DNA of 64,000 nt, taken from contig NZ_CP056199.1 of assembly GCF_013782625.1 (NCBI RefSeq), positions 124,001-188,000 of the forward strand, given 5' to 3'. Positions 8,877 to 18,513 of this stretch are shown in pieces. The notes below the pieces were generated by a model. It was not told where the DNA came from. It did not search any database and worked only from the letters and a program-made list of their open reading frames with translations. Source of the stretch: Enterobacter sp. RHBSTW-00994. Lineage in GTDB: Bacteria > Pseudomonadota > Gammaproteobacteria > Enterobacterales > Enterobacteriaceae. Position 1 is the first letter of the stretch, and every line of letters begins with the position of its first letter. Both the position numbers and the translations under genes were made by a program.

Positions 8877-9346
8877 CTTCTCAGTATGGCGCCAGGATAT
8901 CCCAGCTGGCGCCAGGCTTCATACACCACCACCGACACCGCATTAGACAGGTTCATGCTACGGCTGTCTGGCATCATCGGAATTCGAATTTTTTGTTCTG
9001 CTGGCAGGGCATCCAGAATGGTTGCTGGCAGACCACGGGTTTCCGGGCCAAACATCAGATAATCCCCTTCCTGGTAGCTCACCGCACTGTGAGCCGGAGT
9101 GCCTTTGGTCGTCAGGGCAAATATGCGCTGTGGGTTTTCGGCGGCCATAAACGCAGCATAATCGTGGTGGCGAACCACTGCCGTAAATTCGTGATAATCC
9201 AGCCCTGCACGGCGCAGACGCTTGTCATCCCACGTAAAGCCCATCGGCTCAATAATATGCAGACGAAAACCGGTGTTAGCGCACAGGCGAATGATATTTC
9301 CGGTATTGGGTGGAATTTCTGGTTCGAATAAGACGATGTTAAGCAT
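8873..9346 (-). CDS. trmL: tRNA (cytidine/uridine-2'-O)-methyltransferase TrmL
   Basis: 157-residue SPOUT-class methyltransferase that 2'-O-methylates wobble base 34 of two tRNA-Leu species with SAM. The trefoil-knot motifs are present: [18 protein letters not shown] at about 9-26, [12 protein letters not shown], and [20 protein letters not shown] at the SAM knot. Converges on cysE with a 4-bp overlap: CTAG at 8873-8876 supplies the stop of both genes. Formerly yibK. Confidence 0.97.
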   Translation of the reverse strand: MLNIVLFEPEIPPNTGNIIRLCANTGFRLHIIEPMGFTWDDKRLRRAGLDYHEFTAVVRHHDYAAFMAAENPQRIFALTTKGTPAHSAVSYQEGDYLMFGPETRGLPATILDALPAEQKIRIPMMPDSRSMNLSNAVSVVVYEAWRQLGYPGAILRS

Positions 9347-9379
9347 ACTGCCCCCTTAATTGCGGGGCAGAATAACATC

Positions 9380-9402
9380 CCCTCTCCCCTTTGGGGAGAG
9401 GG
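9380..9402. repeat. GC-rich palindrome, copy 1 (trmL-lldD)
   Basis: Perfect 10-bp stem CCCTCTCCCC/GGGGAGAGGG with loop TTT, between the divergently placed trmL start and the lldD stop. It is a member of a family repeated through this window (see 13288, 15505, 15537, 32960, 40181, 56911 and 63018). Confidence 0.85.
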
Positions 9403-9426
9403 TTAAAGGGCCGGATCGCACAACGC

Positions 9427-10614
9427 TTAAGCCGCATTCCCCTGCGACAGTGGGGCCAGAGCTTTCTGGCGTTTCCCCAGTTCTTGCACCAGCGAATCCT
9501 GGCTGATTTCGCTAATCGACTTCGCGCCAGTCAGGGTCATCGCCACTTTCATCTCTTTCTCTATGAGGTTCAGCAGGTTTGCCACACCCGCCTGGCCGTG
9601 GGTCGCCAGGGCATACAGATACGCACGTCCCAGCAGCACGCTATCCGCCCCCAGGGCAATCATGCGCACTACGTCCAGCCCGTTGCGAATACCGCTGTCG
9701 GCCAGGATGGCGATATCGCCTTTCACCGCATCGGCAATGGCTGGCAGCGCGCGGGCAGAAGAGAGTACGCCATCCAACTGACGTCCTCCGTGGTTAGAGA
9801 CCACAATCCCGTCCGCGCCAAAGCGGACAGCATCGCGGGCATCTTCTGGGTCAAGGATCCCTTTGATCACCATCGGGCCATCCCAGAATTCACGGATCCA
9901 CTCGAGGTCTTTCCAGGAGATGGACGGATCGAAGTTATTCGCCAGCCAGCCAATGTAATCCTCGAGCCCGGTTGGTTTACCGAGATAGGCGGAGATATTT
10001 CCCAGATCGTGTGGACGACCATTCAAACCCACATCCCACGCCCATTGTGGATGGGTAACAGCTTGCCAGTAACGGCGAATAGCGGCATTCGGGCCGCTCA
10101 TACCGGAGTGAGCATCGCGATAGCGCGCGCCAGGTGTTGGCATATCAACGGTAAAGACCAGCGTTGAGCACCCTGCGGCTTTAGCACGCTCCAGCGCATT
10201 ACGCATAAAACCACGATCGCGCAAAACGTACAGCTGGAACCACATTGGACGTTTGATGGTGGGCGCGACTTCTTCAATCGGGCAGACCGAGACCGTCGAG
10301 AGGGTAAACGGAATACCTTTCGCATCCGCCGCTGCTGCTGCCTGTACTTCCCCCCGACGGGCATACATGCCGCACAGACCAACAGGGGCGAGGGCAACAG
10401 GCATAGAGAGCGTTTCGTTGAACAGCTTCGTCTCAAGGCTCAGGTCAGACATATTCTTCAACACGCGCTGGCGCAGGGCCACTTCCGACAGGTCTTCCAC
10501 GTTACGGCGCAGTGTGTGCTCGGCATAGGCCCCGCCATCGATGTAGTGAAACAGGAATGGCGGCAAAATGCGCTGCGCTGCTGCGCGATAGTCACTGGCT
10601 GCAGAAATAATCAT
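9427..10614 (-). CDS. lldD: L-lactate dehydrogenase (quinone), FMN-dependent
   Basis: 395 residues. Membrane-associated flavoprotein of the alpha-hydroxy acid oxidase family that oxidises L-lactate to pyruvate and feeds electrons to quinone. Visible motifs: FMN-binding [46 protein letters not shown] region, active-site [10 protein letters not shown] (catalytic His, substrate Arg) and phosphate site [21 protein letters not shown]. Last gene of lldP-lldR-lldD; its ATG overlaps the lldR stop (ATGA, 10611-10614). Expression is expected to follow LldR and lactate. Confidence 0.98.
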   Translation of the reverse strand: MIISAASDYRAAAQRILPPFLFHYIDGGAYAEHTLRRNVEDLSEVALRQRVLKNMSDLSLETKLFNETLSMPVALAPVGLCGMYARRGEVQAAAAADAKGIPFTLSTVSVCPIEEVAPTIKRPMWFQLYVLRDRGFMRNALERAKAAGCSTLVFTVDMPTPGARYRDAHSGMSGPNAAIRRYWQAVTHPQWAWDVGLNGRPHDLGNISAYLGKPTGLEDYIGWLANNFDPSISWKDLEWIREFWDGPMVIKGILDPEDARDAVRFGADGIVVSNHGGRQLDGVLSSARALPAIADAVKGDIAILADSGIRNGLDVVRMIALGADSVLLGRAYLYALATHGQAGVANLLNLIEKEMKVAMTLTGAKSISEISQDSLVQELGKRQKALAPLSQGNAA

Positions 10615-11384
10615 GCTTTGTTCTCCCTGGAAATATCATGATCGCCAGGCAGACGGGTAATGCGCGCCTGTCGGGCCTGATCTTCATCAAATCGTTTAAT
10701 GGTGGTATGGACGAAACCCAGGTGCGCCATCATCGCTTTGCGTGCGGCCTCGGCATCACCTGTCAGAATGGCGTTGAGCACCGCTTCGTGCTGCTCGGTC
10801 AATTGAGCAAAGACCGGCGGGACCAGATACATACGCTGACGACTCTGCTTCACGGAAGATTGCAGCAGGTCAAAGAAGCCGCGCATTGTCTGGAGCAGGA
10901 CGATGTTGTGCGATGCCTCGGCAATCGCCAGATGAAAACGCACGTCGGCCTGTGAGGCGATATCCGGATCGCTGCTTTGTGTCGCATCAAAACAGGTTTT
11001 GAGCTTCTCTTTATCAGCATCGGTTGCCCGCATGGCCGCATGCCAGGCGGTGCTGGCTTCGATGGCATGACGCGCTTCGAGAATGTCGAAGCTGTAGTCC
11101 GGGTCGTTTTCCATCAACGTTTTGAGCGGTTGAACGATATTTTGTTCGGACCAGTCGTCATGCTGCCAGCGCACAAACGTGCCGCCGCCTCGGCGGCTGA
11201 GCAGCACCCCTTCGTTTACCAGTGTCGCCAGCGCTTCACGCAGTGAGTTACGCGATACGCCAAGCTGGGCGGCAAGTTGACGTTCAGCGGGCAACTTCAT
11301 GCCCGCCTCCAGCTGTTGTTCTTCAATCAGCGCCCGCACGCGAGAGGCTATCTCGTCGGACAGGCGTCTGGGCATCACTATCAT
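10611..11384 (-). CDS. lldR: L-lactate-responsive transcriptional regulator LldR
   Basis: 257-residue GntR/FadR-family regulator. The winged helix-turn-helix is at about 8-72 ([23 protein letters not shown] then SRRGGGTFV); an FCD-type effector domain follows, with metal/lactate-binding positions in [11 protein letters not shown] and [16 protein letters not shown]. In E. coli LldR represses or activates lldPRD depending on lactate. Sits between lldP and lldD with 4-bp ATGA overlaps on both sides, so the three are one translationally coupled operon. Candidate binding sites lie upstream of lldP. Confidence 0.97.
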   Translation of the reverse strand: MIVMPRRLSDEIASRVRALIEEQQLEAGMKLPAERQLAAQLGVSRNSLREALATLVNEGVLLSRRGGGTFVRWQHDDWSEQNIVQPLKTLMENDPDYSFDILEARHAIEASTAWHAAMRATDADKEKLKTCFDATQSSDPDIASQADVRFHLAIAEASHNIVLLQTMRGFFDLLQSSVKQSRQRMYLVPPVFAQLTEQHEAVLNAILTGDAEAARKAMMAHLGFVHTTIKRFDEDQARQARITRLPGDHDISRENKA

Positions 11385-13036
11385 GGAATCATCCAGGTTA
11401 AGACATAGGCCTGTAGCGTGGTGATCACGCCCACCATGCAGGTGAATATCAGGCTGTGTTTGACGGTAAAGCGGAACAGGTCAGACTCTTTGCCCACCAG
11501 TCCAACGGCAGCACAGGCAATGGCAATGGACTGCGGAGAGATCATCTTGCCGGTCACGCCACCCGTGGTGTTTGCTGCAACAAGGAGCACATCTGAAACG
11601 CCAATCTGCTGTGCGGCGGTCGCCTGCAATGCAGCAAACAGGGCGTTGGATGATGTATCAGAACCGGTCAGGAACACCCCCAGCCAGCCAAGGAACGGTG
11701 AGAAGAAGGTGAATGCGTGGCTGGTATGGGCGAGAGCCAGCGCCAGCGTCGATGACAGGCCTGAATAGTTCGAGATAAATGCGAACGCCAGTACCATCCC
11801 AATGGAGTAAATCGGTAACGCCAGCTCTTTAATGGTGCTGAAAAAGGTTTGTACCGCAGCCGCAGGCTTCATGCGTAGCCAGATGACAGACAGGATAGCG
11901 GCAAACAGAATGGCTGTACCCGTGGCAGAGAACCAGTCGAATTTGTATACCGCAGCATATGGCGTCGCGGCGTGAACCACTGGCGGCATGCGAGCAACCA
12001 TTTTGTCGAGGAACGGCACGGAGATGTTGATCACCATGTCGTACAGCGCGCCGCCAGGAGCAAACAGCGCTTTAAACGGTGGCACGCTCCACAGCGTCAC
12101 GGTGGCGGTCAGAAACAGGAACGGCGACCATGCGCGAAGCACCTGGCCCGCGGTATAGCCTGTGCGCGCCAGCGTTTGATCAACCTGTGACGCGCCCATA
12201 TCAGCAAAACGGAAAATGCGCACTGGCTGCCAGCGTTTGAGGAACAGGGTCAGACAGACCAGTGAAACCAGGGAAGAGATGATGTCCGGTAACTCAGGGC
12301 CGAGGAAGTTTGAGCTCAGATACTGGGCAATGGCAAACGATCCGCCCGCAACCATGACGGCAGGCCAGGTCTCTTTCACGCCACGCCAGCCATCCATAAT
12401 CGCCATGATCCAGAACAGCACAATAATGGTCAGGAAGGGCAACTGACGTCCTACCATCTGGCCGATCTCAAAGCTGTCCAGCCCGGTCACCTGTCCGGCA
12501 ACCAGAATCGGAATGCCCATTGCACCAAACGCCACAGGTGCGGTGTTAACGATAAGACACAGACCCGCGGCATAAAGCGGGTTAAAGCCCAGTCCCACCA
12601 GCAGTGCGGCGGTGATCGCCACAGGCGCCCCGAAACCTGCCGCCCCTTCAAGGAAGGCGCCGAAGGAGAAGCCGACAATCAGCATCTGTAAACGCTGGTC
12701 CGGTGTGATGGAGAGAATCGACGAGCGGATGATGTCGAACTGCCCGGTCTTGACCGATATTTTATAGACAAATACCGCCGCAATAATGATCCAGGCGATG
12801 GGCCACAGACCGTAGAAGAAGCCATATACAACAGAGGCCAGCGCGTGATCTACGGGCATTTTGTAGAAGAGCAGGGCAACCGCCAGCGCAATGGCGACGG
12901 TATAGGTGGCGGCAAGATACCCCTTCAGTTTGAGCTTAATCAGCGCAAAGAAGAAGAACAGGATCGGTAGCGATGCGATCAGACTAGACAACCAGATATT
13001 CCCGGCCGGATCGTAGTTTTGTTGCCAGAGGCTCAT
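11381..13036 (-). CDS. lldP: L-lactate permease
   Basis: 551-residue inner-membrane protein of the LctP family that imports L-lactate (also D-lactate and glycolate in E. coli) with protons. Nearly the whole length is hydrophobic helices; conserved stretches include [48 protein letters not shown] and [19 protein letters not shown]. First gene of lldPRD. The ATG at 13036 is preceded by AGGAGA (minus strand), a good ribosome binding site. Confidence 0.97.
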   Translation of the reverse strand: MSLWQQNYDPAGNIWLSSLIASLPILFFFFALIKLKLKGYLAATYTVAIALAVALLFYKMPVDHALASVVYGFFYGLWPIAWIIIAAVFVYKISVKTGQFDIIRSSILSITPDQRLQMLIVGFSFGAFLEGAAGFGAPVAITAALLVGLGFNPLYAAGLCLIVNTAPVAFGAMGIPILVAGQVTGLDSFEIGQMVGRQLPFLTIIVLFWIMAIMDGWRGVKETWPAVMVAGGSFAIAQYLSSNFLGPELPDIISSLVSLVCLTLFLKRWQPVRIFRFADMGASQVDQTLARTGYTAGQVLRAWSPFLFLTATVTLWSVPPFKALFAPGGALYDMVINISVPFLDKMVARMPPVVHAATPYAAVYKFDWFSATGTAILFAAILSVIWLRMKPAAAVQTFFSTIKELALPIYSIGMVLAFAFISNYSGLSSTLALALAHTSHAFTFFSPFLGWLGVFLTGSDTSSNALFAALQATAAQQIGVSDVLLVAANTTGGVTGKMISPQSIAIACAAVGLVGKESDLFRFTVKHSLIFTCMVGVITTLQAYVLTWMIP

Positions 13037-13318
13037 GCAGGTCTCCTGAGTACCACACGTTCTGCTTCGCGGGTGAGTCTCCGCTCATCTCTGCGTCACA
13101 CAGTGCGTAAAAGTGGTACTACCAATATTGTGATGTAGGGTGAATGACAATGAATGGTTAATCAGATGTTATGAATGAGCAATGGTTTTGTGAGCGAAAA
13201 TTATGGAAATGTGAAGCCGAGGACAGTTGTCTGGGGAATTGGTTGGGCCAATTTTGCGTGGGAAGAGGAGGAGGCTGTGCGGTTTTCGCCCTCTCCTGGC
13301 AGGAGAGGGCTGGGGAAA
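13037..13318. promoter_or_regulatory. lldPRD promoter region with two LldR-type operators
   Basis: 282 bp upstream of lldP. The perfect inverted repeat TGGTACTACCA is at 13114-13124; a related GTGTGGTACTCA is on the minus strand at 13048-13059, next to the lldP ribosome binding site. The arrangement (one site upstream and one downstream of the promoter) matches the two-operator layout known for E. coli LldR, whose sites share the TTGGnnnTACCAA type. The left part of the interval holds no gene; its right end carries a palindromic repeat. Confidence 0.6.
13288..13310. repeat. GC-rich palindrome, copy 2 (lldP-yibL)
   Basis: Perfect 10-bp stem GCCCTCTCCT/AGGAGAGGGC, loop GGC, followed by TGGGG as in the longer copy at 15505. 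It lies 8 bp past the yibL stop codon. Confidence 0.85.
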
Positions 13319-13681
13319 TCAGAATGCTGTCTTACTAAACCCTGTCATCTCTTTCAGGCCCATTTCACGGCCAAGTTCGGTCATCGGGTGTACTACCACC
13401 AGGCCGCGCACGCTTTTTTTCAGCTTGCCCATATCGGCCTGCTCTTTTTTGGTGATTGCGCGACGGTGTGGCATGTTCATCAGTTTTTGCGCTTCTTTGC
13501 TCAGCTTCTGGTTCTTCACGTCGCGCAGGCGTTCGATTTCAGTTTCCAGCGTAGCGGTCTCTTTTTCCAGCTCGGCATACTTCTCGGCGGAATCGACCAG
13601 GGAGAGGCTTGCCATCTGGTGACGGATCAGATCCAGACGATCGCTCAGGCGTTTAATTTCGTTCTTTTCGACTTCTTTCAT
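13319..13681 (-). CDS. yibL: Ribosome-associated protein YibL
   Basis: 120 residues, very close to E. coli YibL, which co-purifies with ribosomes; its exact role is unknown. The N-terminal half is a charged coiled-coil ([20 protein letters not shown] through [16 protein letters not shown]), the C-terminal half is basic ([37 protein letters not shown]), consistent with RNA or ribosome contact. Monocistronic by position; downstream of mtlR on the same strand with a 58-bp gap. Confidence 0.93.
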   Translation of the reverse strand: MKEVEKNEIKRLSDRLDLIRHQMASLSLVDSAEKYAELEKETATLETEIERLRDVKNQKLSKEAQKLMNMPHRRAITKKEQADMGKLKKSVRGLVVVHPMTELGREMGLKEMTGFSKTAF

Positions 13682-13739
13682 GACAAATGACTCTAAATCG
13701 GGGGAATTTACAGGAAAGGATACACCAATGTGTGCAGGC

Positions 13740-14330
13740 TTACTTCTGAAACGCTTTTTTTAAGCTGATTCGGGAAATCAGCTCAGTCAGGGAAAGGACC
13801 ATTGTAGAACGAACAACTTGCTGATAACGCAGCTTTTGCATCGCATACAGCTCAGGGTCGCTGTTATCAAAATGGGGAGCGGAAGGAAGTGCACTTACGC
13901 AGTGCAACTCACCGAATGGCCCCAGAATCTCATCATCGGTAAAGGTGTATTCATTACCATCATGATTCAACTCTTCGCGCAGCGCCATCAGCAACTCAGC
14001 ATCTTCATACTCCGGCCTGCTGAGCACGCCAAGACCATAAATCAGCTTCAGGCGAACCGATAAATCGCCCAGCGGTCCATCTCCGTCCAGTAACGGTTCT
14101 ACAGCATATTTTACCGCGTAGTCGTCTTTGCGAAACACCTGAAGAACCAGAATATTCACCGCCTCAGTTAACAACTCGACGGCGGCGATCAGGAAACTTC
14201 GTACGGTTTTGCCAGCATTCAGACGCTCAAGCACACGATTTTCAAAGGCCTGGGTTTGTTCCATTATTGGCTGCATATCTGACAATCTGTAATTTAGGCG
14301 CAGGGTTTCCTGCGCCGCATTCTGCATCAT
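13740..14330 (-). CDS. mtlR: Mannitol operon repressor MtlR
   Basis: 196-residue MtlR/FumE-family protein that lowers mannitol operon expression in E. coli. It has no recognisable helix-turn-helix; the fold is all-helical ([57 protein letters not shown]), so direct DNA binding is doubtful. The first ATG (14330) overlaps the mtlD stop (ATGA); a second ATG follows directly, and either may be used. A perfect 8-bp hairpin (14297-14316) begins about 14 bases after the start codon. Third gene of mtlADR. Confidence 0.95.
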   Translation of the reverse strand: MMQNAAQETLRLNYRLSDMQPIMEQTQAFENRVLERLNAGKTVRSFLIAAVELLTEAVNILVLQVFRKDDYAVKYAVEPLLDGDGPLGDLSVRLKLIYGLGVLSRPEYEDAELLMALREELNHDGNEYTFTDDEILGPFGELHCVSALPSAPHFDNSDPELYAMQKLRYQQVVRSTMVLSLTELISRISLKKAFQK

Positions 14331-15475
14331 TTGGTTGCGTTGTATGCGTTAACCGCCTCCGCCACCACATCACTGTTGGCATCCAGACCAGAAATCTGCG
14401 CCAGCGCGGCCTGAGGGCCTTTATCATCAATAAGCTGAGCCAGCTCAATGGCCTGCGGATCTTGCTCGCTGCGGTAGTGCATCGCAGCAGAAATCCCTTT
14501 TACCAGGTTGGCATGCGGTAAGTCATACTCCAGCGTACCCAGCAGCGGCTTAATCAGGCGATCGCCCGCGCTCAGTTTACGCAGAGGCTGACGGCCAACG
14601 CGTTCAACATCATCTTTCAGATACGGGTTTTCAAAACGACCGAGGATTTTCTGGATGTATGCTGCATGTTTTTCAGCATCGAAATCGTAGCGTTTGATCA
14701 GCACTGCGCCACTTTCATCCATTGCCCCTTTTACCACAGCGCGAATTTTCTCATCGAGAATCGCGTCACGGATGGTCTGATGACCGGCCAATTTTCCGAG
14801 GTACGCGGTTATAGCATGCCCGGTGTTCAGCGTGAAGAGTTTACGTTCGACAAATGCCATCAGGTTATCAGTTAATTCCATACCTGGAATAACAGGCAGC
14901 GCGCCTTTGAACTGAGTTTTGTCGACAATCCACTCGCTGAAGGTTTCAACGGTGACTTCCAGCGGGTCATGGGTCGCAGACTCCGACGGCGGAACAATAC
15001 GGTCGACAGCGGAATCGACAAAGCCAACGTGGGCTTCAACCCAGGCTTTATCTTCATCGGCAACGGCCGCCATAACGTGACCTTTCAATTGGGTCGTGCC
15101 GCGTACCATATTTTCACAGGCAATAATGTTCAGCGGGGTGTCGATACCTTGCGCTTTACGTTTTGCCAGACCTTTCGCCACAGCAGGGGCAATACGTTCC
15201 AAAACCACGGGACCCACGGCGGTTGTCACCAAATCAACATGGGCAATCAGGTCGATAACGTCGTCGCCAATGCTACTCACAGCGTTAACGCCAGATACCG
15301 TTTCAATCTGTTCGTTTTCTCCCACCACGTGGACCTGATAGCTATGACGGGCATTCAGGGCGTCGAGCACCACCTGGTTCACATCGGCGAATGTCAGCGT
15401 AATTCCCGCGTCTGCCAGCAGTTTGCCGATAAAACCACGACCGATATTACCTGCGCCAAAATGTAATGCTTTCAT
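14327..15475 (-). CDS. mtlD: Mannitol-1-phosphate 5-dehydrogenase
   Basis: 382 residues. Oxidises mannitol 1-phosphate to fructose 6-phosphate with NAD in the cytoplasm, right after uptake by MtlA. N-terminal Rossmann motif [12 protein letters not shown] at about 5-16; the polyol dehydrogenase signature region includes [16 protein letters not shown] and [11 protein letters not shown], and [12 protein letters not shown]. Start set at ATG 15475, giving the E. coli length; an in-frame ATG 69 bp upstream would run through the intergenic repeat. 4-bp overlap with mtlR; 109 bp from mtlA. Confidence 0.97.
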   Translation of the reverse strand: MKALHFGAGNIGRGFIGKLLADAGITLTFADVNQVVLDALNARHSYQVHVVGENEQIETVSGVNAVSSIGDDVIDLIAHVDLVTTAVGPVVLERIAPAVAKGLAKRKAQGIDTPLNIIACENMVRGTTQLKGHVMAAVADEDKAWVEAHVGFVDSAVDRIVPPSESATHDPLEVTVETFSEWIVDKTQFKGALPVIPGMELTDNLMAFVERKLFTLNTGHAITAYLGKLAGHQTIRDAILDEKIRAVVKGAMDESGAVLIKRYDFDAEKHAAYIQKILGRFENPYLKDDVERVGRQPLRKLSAGDRLIKPLLGTLEYDLPHANLVKGISAAMHYRSEQDPQAIELAQLIDDKGPQAALAQISGLDANSDVVAEAVNAYNATK

Positions 15476-15504
15476 AGTATTAACCTTCATCAATGTTTTT
15501 ACCC

Positions 15505-15522
15505 GAGAGGGCTGGGGTGAGG
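15505..15522. repeat. GC-rich repeat arm, copy 3a (mtlA-mtlD)
   Basis: GAGAGGGCTGGGGTGAGG, one arm of the repeat family. It is the reverse complement (one mismatch) of CCTCACCCTAGCCCTCTC at 15539-15556, so the pair can form an 18-bp stem with a loop of about 16 nt between the mtlA and mtlD coding regions. Confidence 0.8.
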
Positions 15523-15536
15523 AACCGCATGCATTT

Positions 15537-15572
15537 CCCCTCACCCTAGCCCTCTCCCCAAAGGGGAGAGGG
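15537..15572. repeat. GC-rich palindrome, copy 3b (mtlA-mtlD)
   Basis: CCCCTCACCCTAG followed by a 9-bp-plus hairpin CCCTCTCCCC/GGGGAGAGGG. This is the most complete copy in the window (tail plus hairpin) and sits 13 bp past the mtlA stop, in an operon where MtlA and MtlD may need different amounts. Confidence 0.85.
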
Positions 15573-15584
15573 AGGAGAACAAGA

Positions 15585-17495
15585 TTACTTGTTCAGCAGA
15601 GCCAGTACTTCTTCCACGCTGGTGGTGCTGGCCAGACGTTCGATGACGGATTCATCATCAAGCGCGTTGGTCAGGCTGGTAATCACCTGAATATGCTCGT
15701 TGTTGCGAGCAGCGATACCAATCACCAGACGGGCGATGTCGTCTTCTTCTTCACCGAAGCGAACCCCCTGTGGGTACTGACAGAACACAACACCTGTTTT
15801 CAGTACGCGATCTTTTGCTTCAACCGTACCGTGTGGAACCGCGATGGATTCACCCAGGTAAGTCGGGGTCAGTTTTTCACGTTCAAGCATGGCCTCAACG
15901 TATTCCGGCTGAACGTAACCGCCTTTCACCAGTTGCTCACCGGCAAAGCGAATGGCCTCTTCTTTGTGGGTCGCGGTACGACCGAGGAAGATGTTCTCCG
16001 CGCCCAGTTTGAACAAGTGGCTGTTGTTCGCATCGAAGCTGTCTTTCAGGCTGTCACGGACTTTAACTTCGTTATCTTCATGGCGCTGGGCGGCAACCAG
16101 ACGTTCAGTCAGGCTCGCGTACAGACCGCTATCGAGGAAGTTGGTCAGCGAAATATGCTGCGCCTGTGGAACCTGACGCATGGCGCGTTCGGTCAGATCG
16201 CGGTGCGTGATAACCAGGTCGACATCTGGTGGCAGGCTGTTGATTGCGCTGTTGGTCACGGAGATGTTGGTCAGGCCCGCATCCTGGACTTTCTTGCGCA
16301 GTACACCCGCACCCATTGCGCTGGACCCCATACCGGCATCACAGGCAACGATGATTTTACGCACATGGCTCAGATCGTTAGAAACATCGCCTGCAGCCAG
16401 TGGGGTTGCAGCACCTTTGGATTCCGCTTTCATATCCTGCATACGGCGTGTAGCGGCTTCGATATCGTCTTCTTCTTTTACCTTGCTGGTTTTCAGCAGG
16501 ATAGAAGAGACCACGAAGGAGACGGCCATTGCTGCACAGATTGCTGCGATGTTAGCGAAGTAAGCACCTTTCGGCGTCATCGCCAGTACCGCCAGGATGG
16601 AACCTGGAGATGCCGGAGAAACCAGACCACCACCCAGCACGCTCAGGGTGAACACACCGGTCATACCACCGAGGATAACGGCCAGGATCAGACGTGGGTT
16701 CATCAGTACGTATGGGAAGTAAATTTCGTGGATACCGCCCAGGAAGTGGATGATAGCCGCACCGCCAGCAGACTGCTTCGCACTACCACGACCAAAGAAC
16801 ATGTACGCCAGCAGAACACCCATACCCGGGCCTGGGTTGGCTTCAATCAGGAAGAAGATAGACTTCCCGAGGTCATGAGATTGCTGGATACCCAGCGGTG
16901 AGAAGATACCGTGGTTGATCGCGTTGTTGAGGAACAGGATTTTTGCGGGTTCAACAAAGATTGACGCCAGCGGCAGCATGTCGTGCGCAACCATGAAGTT
17001 AACGCCTGCTGCCAGAATTTTGGACAGCACTTCAACTGCAGGGCCAATACCGAGGAATGCCAGAATCGCCAGGATCATACCGATGATGCCAGCGGAGAAG
17101 TTGTTCACCAGCATTTCGAAGCCGGATTTGATCTTGCCATCAACCCAAACGTCGAATTTCTTGATGGCCCAGCCACCCAGAGGGCCCGCAATCATCGCGC
17201 CAAGGAACATCGGCATATCAGCACCGACGATCACACCCATCGTGGTGATCGCACCCACGACGCCACCACGGTCACCACCGACCAGACGACCACCGGTAAA
17301 ACCGATGAGCAGCGGCAGCAGATAAGTAATCATTGGGCCAACAAGTTTCGCCAGCGTTTCGTTCGGCAACCATCCTGTTGGAATAAATAACGCGGTGATA
17401 ATACCCCACGCGATAAACGCGCCGATATTTGGCATCACCATGTTGCTGAGGAAACGACCAAAGCTTTGTACTTTGATCTTGAAATCGGATGACAT
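15585..17495 (-). CDS. mtlA: PTS mannitol-specific enzyme IICBA
   Basis: 636 residues, inner membrane. Imports mannitol and phosphorylates it to mannitol 1-phosphate using phosphate from HPr. Domains in order: IIC membrane channel (about 1-345, with [14 protein letters not shown]), IIB (about 378-470, phospho-Cys in [15 protein letters not shown] near residue 385) and IIA (about 495-636, phospho-His in [15 protein letters not shown] near residue 554). Same three-domain order and nearly the same length as E. coli MtlA. First gene of mtlADR; expression should depend on CRP, for which several sites lie upstream. Confidence 0.98.
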   Translation of the reverse strand: MSSDFKIKVQSFGRFLSNMVMPNIGAFIAWGIITALFIPTGWLPNETLAKLVGPMITYLLPLLIGFTGGRLVGGDRGGVVGAITTMGVIVGADMPMFLGAMIAGPLGGWAIKKFDVWVDGKIKSGFEMLVNNFSAGIIGMILAILAFLGIGPAVEVLSKILAAGVNFMVAHDMLPLASIFVEPAKILFLNNAINHGIFSPLGIQQSHDLGKSIFFLIEANPGPGMGVLLAYMFFGRGSAKQSAGGAAIIHFLGGIHEIYFPYVLMNPRLILAVILGGMTGVFTLSVLGGGLVSPASPGSILAVLAMTPKGAYFANIAAICAAMAVSFVVSSILLKTSKVKEEDDIEAATRRMQDMKAESKGAATPLAAGDVSNDLSHVRKIIVACDAGMGSSAMGAGVLRKKVQDAGLTNISVTNSAINSLPPDVDLVITHRDLTERAMRQVPQAQHISLTNFLDSGLYASLTERLVAAQRHEDNEVKVRDSLKDSFDANNSHLFKLGAENIFLGRTATHKEEAIRFAGEQLVKGGYVQPEYVEAMLEREKLTPTYLGESIAVPHGTVEAKDRVLKTGVVFCQYPQGVRFGEEEDDIARLVIGIAARNNEHIQVITSLTNALDDESVIERLASTTSVEEVLALLNK

Positions 17496-17637
17496 AAAAC
17501 ACCCCTTCTTCTGTTTACGCTTAGGCTTGCGGCCCGAGGTTTATTGTTAATGCGCGGCGGCAGAGGTAGCCGAGCCCTGTTCTGATGCTGTGAAATCTGG
17601 CACTGAATCGTTCAACTGTCCAGACAGTGAAAAATTG

Positions 17638-17653
17638 TGTGATCCGAGTCACG
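17638..17653. promoter_or_regulatory. CRP-like site 1, mtl operon
   Basis: TGTGATCCGAGTCACG fits TGTGA-N6-TCACA at nine of ten positions. Closest of the five sites to the mtlA start. Confidence 0.75.
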
Positions 17654-17681
17654 TAAATGTAGGGGGTGTGGTATTTAATGA

Positions 17682-17697
17682 AGTGATCTTCATCACA
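17682..17697. promoter_or_regulatory. CRP-like site 2, mtl operon
   Basis: AGTGATCTTCATCACA, nine of ten consensus positions, centred 44 bp from site 1 (about four helical turns). Confidence 0.75.
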
Positions 17698-17754
17698 AAA
17701 ATTGAGTGTAAAAAAAATACAACGGATAGAAATGAACCATTATGGCATCTGTTT

Positions 17755-17770
17755 TGTGATTAAAATCACA
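17755..17770. promoter_or_regulatory. CRP site 3, mtl operon (perfect)
   Basis: TGTGATTAAAATCACA: all ten conserved CRP positions present. It is centred 73 bp from site 2 and 44 bp from site 4. Confidence 0.85.
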
Positions 17771-17798
17771 CAATCACTTTGCTGAATTGTTTGTAAAT

Positions 17799-17814
17799 TG
17801 TGATTTGATTCACA
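17799..17814. promoter_or_regulatory. CRP site 4, mtl operon (perfect)
   Basis: TGTGATTTGATTCACA: all ten conserved CRP positions present. Confidence 0.85.
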
Positions 17815-17841
17815 AAAAATATTCAAGCAGATCTTTCTGGC

Positions 17842-17857
17842 TGTGATCAAAGGCTAA
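17842..17857. promoter_or_regulatory. CRP-like half site 5, mtl operon
   Basis: TGTGA half-site (TGTGATCAAAGGCTAA), spaced 43 bp from site 4, keeping the helical register of sites 3 and 4. Only the left half matches. Confidence 0.5.
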
Positions 17858-18154
17858 CTCTGTTTACGGTTCGATGACGGGATGTAAGTGAGCAACATTT
17901 AGGGCTAAAAATAGCTCGTCAAAATGTGGTATGGAAAAAAGCAAAAACCTGGATTACGCTCATATTGTAAACTGTAGTCTATTATTTTCAGGATATATTT
18001 TGACACGCTTATAAACTTGCGCGGAGATATAATAAAAAACCATACTCCCCGGCTCTGATATATAGGTGCGAGCTTTTGTGCCTAAATGAATTAATTTGGT
18101 CGCGAACCATTTTATTATTTTAATGAGTTGATAAAGTTTTTTAGTGAGGCAAAT

Positions 18155-18511
18155 ATGTTTCTCAACTATTTTGCGCTGGGCGTATTGATCTTCGTATTCC
18201 TGGTTCTGTTTTATGGAATCATCGCGATCCATGATATCCCCTATAATATGGCCAAAAAGCGTAATCATCCCCATGCTGATGCTATCCATACGGCGGGCTG
18301 GATAAGCCTGTTCACTTTGCACGCTATTTGGCCGTTCCTCTGGATTTGGGCAACGCTGTACCAGCCAGAGCGAGGCTGGGGGATGCAAAACCACATCTCG
18401 TCGCCCGATGAGGTCCCCGGCATGGACGTACTTTCTAAACGCGTCGCTGAGTTAGAAAAAAAACTGGCTGCGGTAAATGTTACCGCCGATAAGAACACAG
18501 CGGAGCGTTAA
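18155..18511 (+). CDS. yibI: Small inner membrane protein YibI (DUF3302)
   Basis: 118 residues of the DUF3302 family, function unknown. Two membrane segments are visible (about 5-27 and 45-67, the second ending FLWIWATLY), joined by a cytoplasmic loop with conserved [17 protein letters not shown]; the C terminus is a charged coiled helix ([15 protein letters not shown]). Start set at ATG 18155, which has GAGG upstream and matches the E. coli N terminus MFLNYFALG; an upstream TTG would add nine residues. Two bp separate it from yibH, so the pair probably forms one unit with YibI as partner of the fusion-type protein. Confidence 0.92.
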   Translation: MFLNYFALGVLIFVFLVLFYGIIAIHDIPYNMAKKRNHPHADAIHTAGWISLFTLHAIWPFLWIWATLYQPERGWGMQNHISSPDEVPGMDVLSKRVAELEKKLAAVNVTADKNTAER

Positions 18512-18513
18512 TC

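Larger units (their letters stand above)
17496..18154. promoter_or_regulatory. mtlA / yibI divergent control region
   Basis: A 659-bp AT-rich gene-free stretch between the divergent mtlA and yibI. The mtlA-proximal half holds five CRP-like sites (listed separately); the E. coli mtl control region is also known for five CRP sites. The yibI-proximal half (about 17900-18154) is AT-rich with no clear repeat or operator; a GAGG ribosome binding site precedes yibI. I see no small RNA or ORF that I can support here. Confidence 0.8.

Noticed and set aside
13175-13690. A plus-strand open frame through the lldP-yibL spacer and opposite yibL.
   Set aside because: Most of it is antisense to yibL and it crosses a palindromic repeat; the start has no ribosome binding site.
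15423-16901. A 492-codon plus-strand open frame opposite mtlA.
   Set aside because: Antisense shadow of a certain gene, low-complexity Thr/His/Gln-rich translation, starts inside the mtlD coding region.
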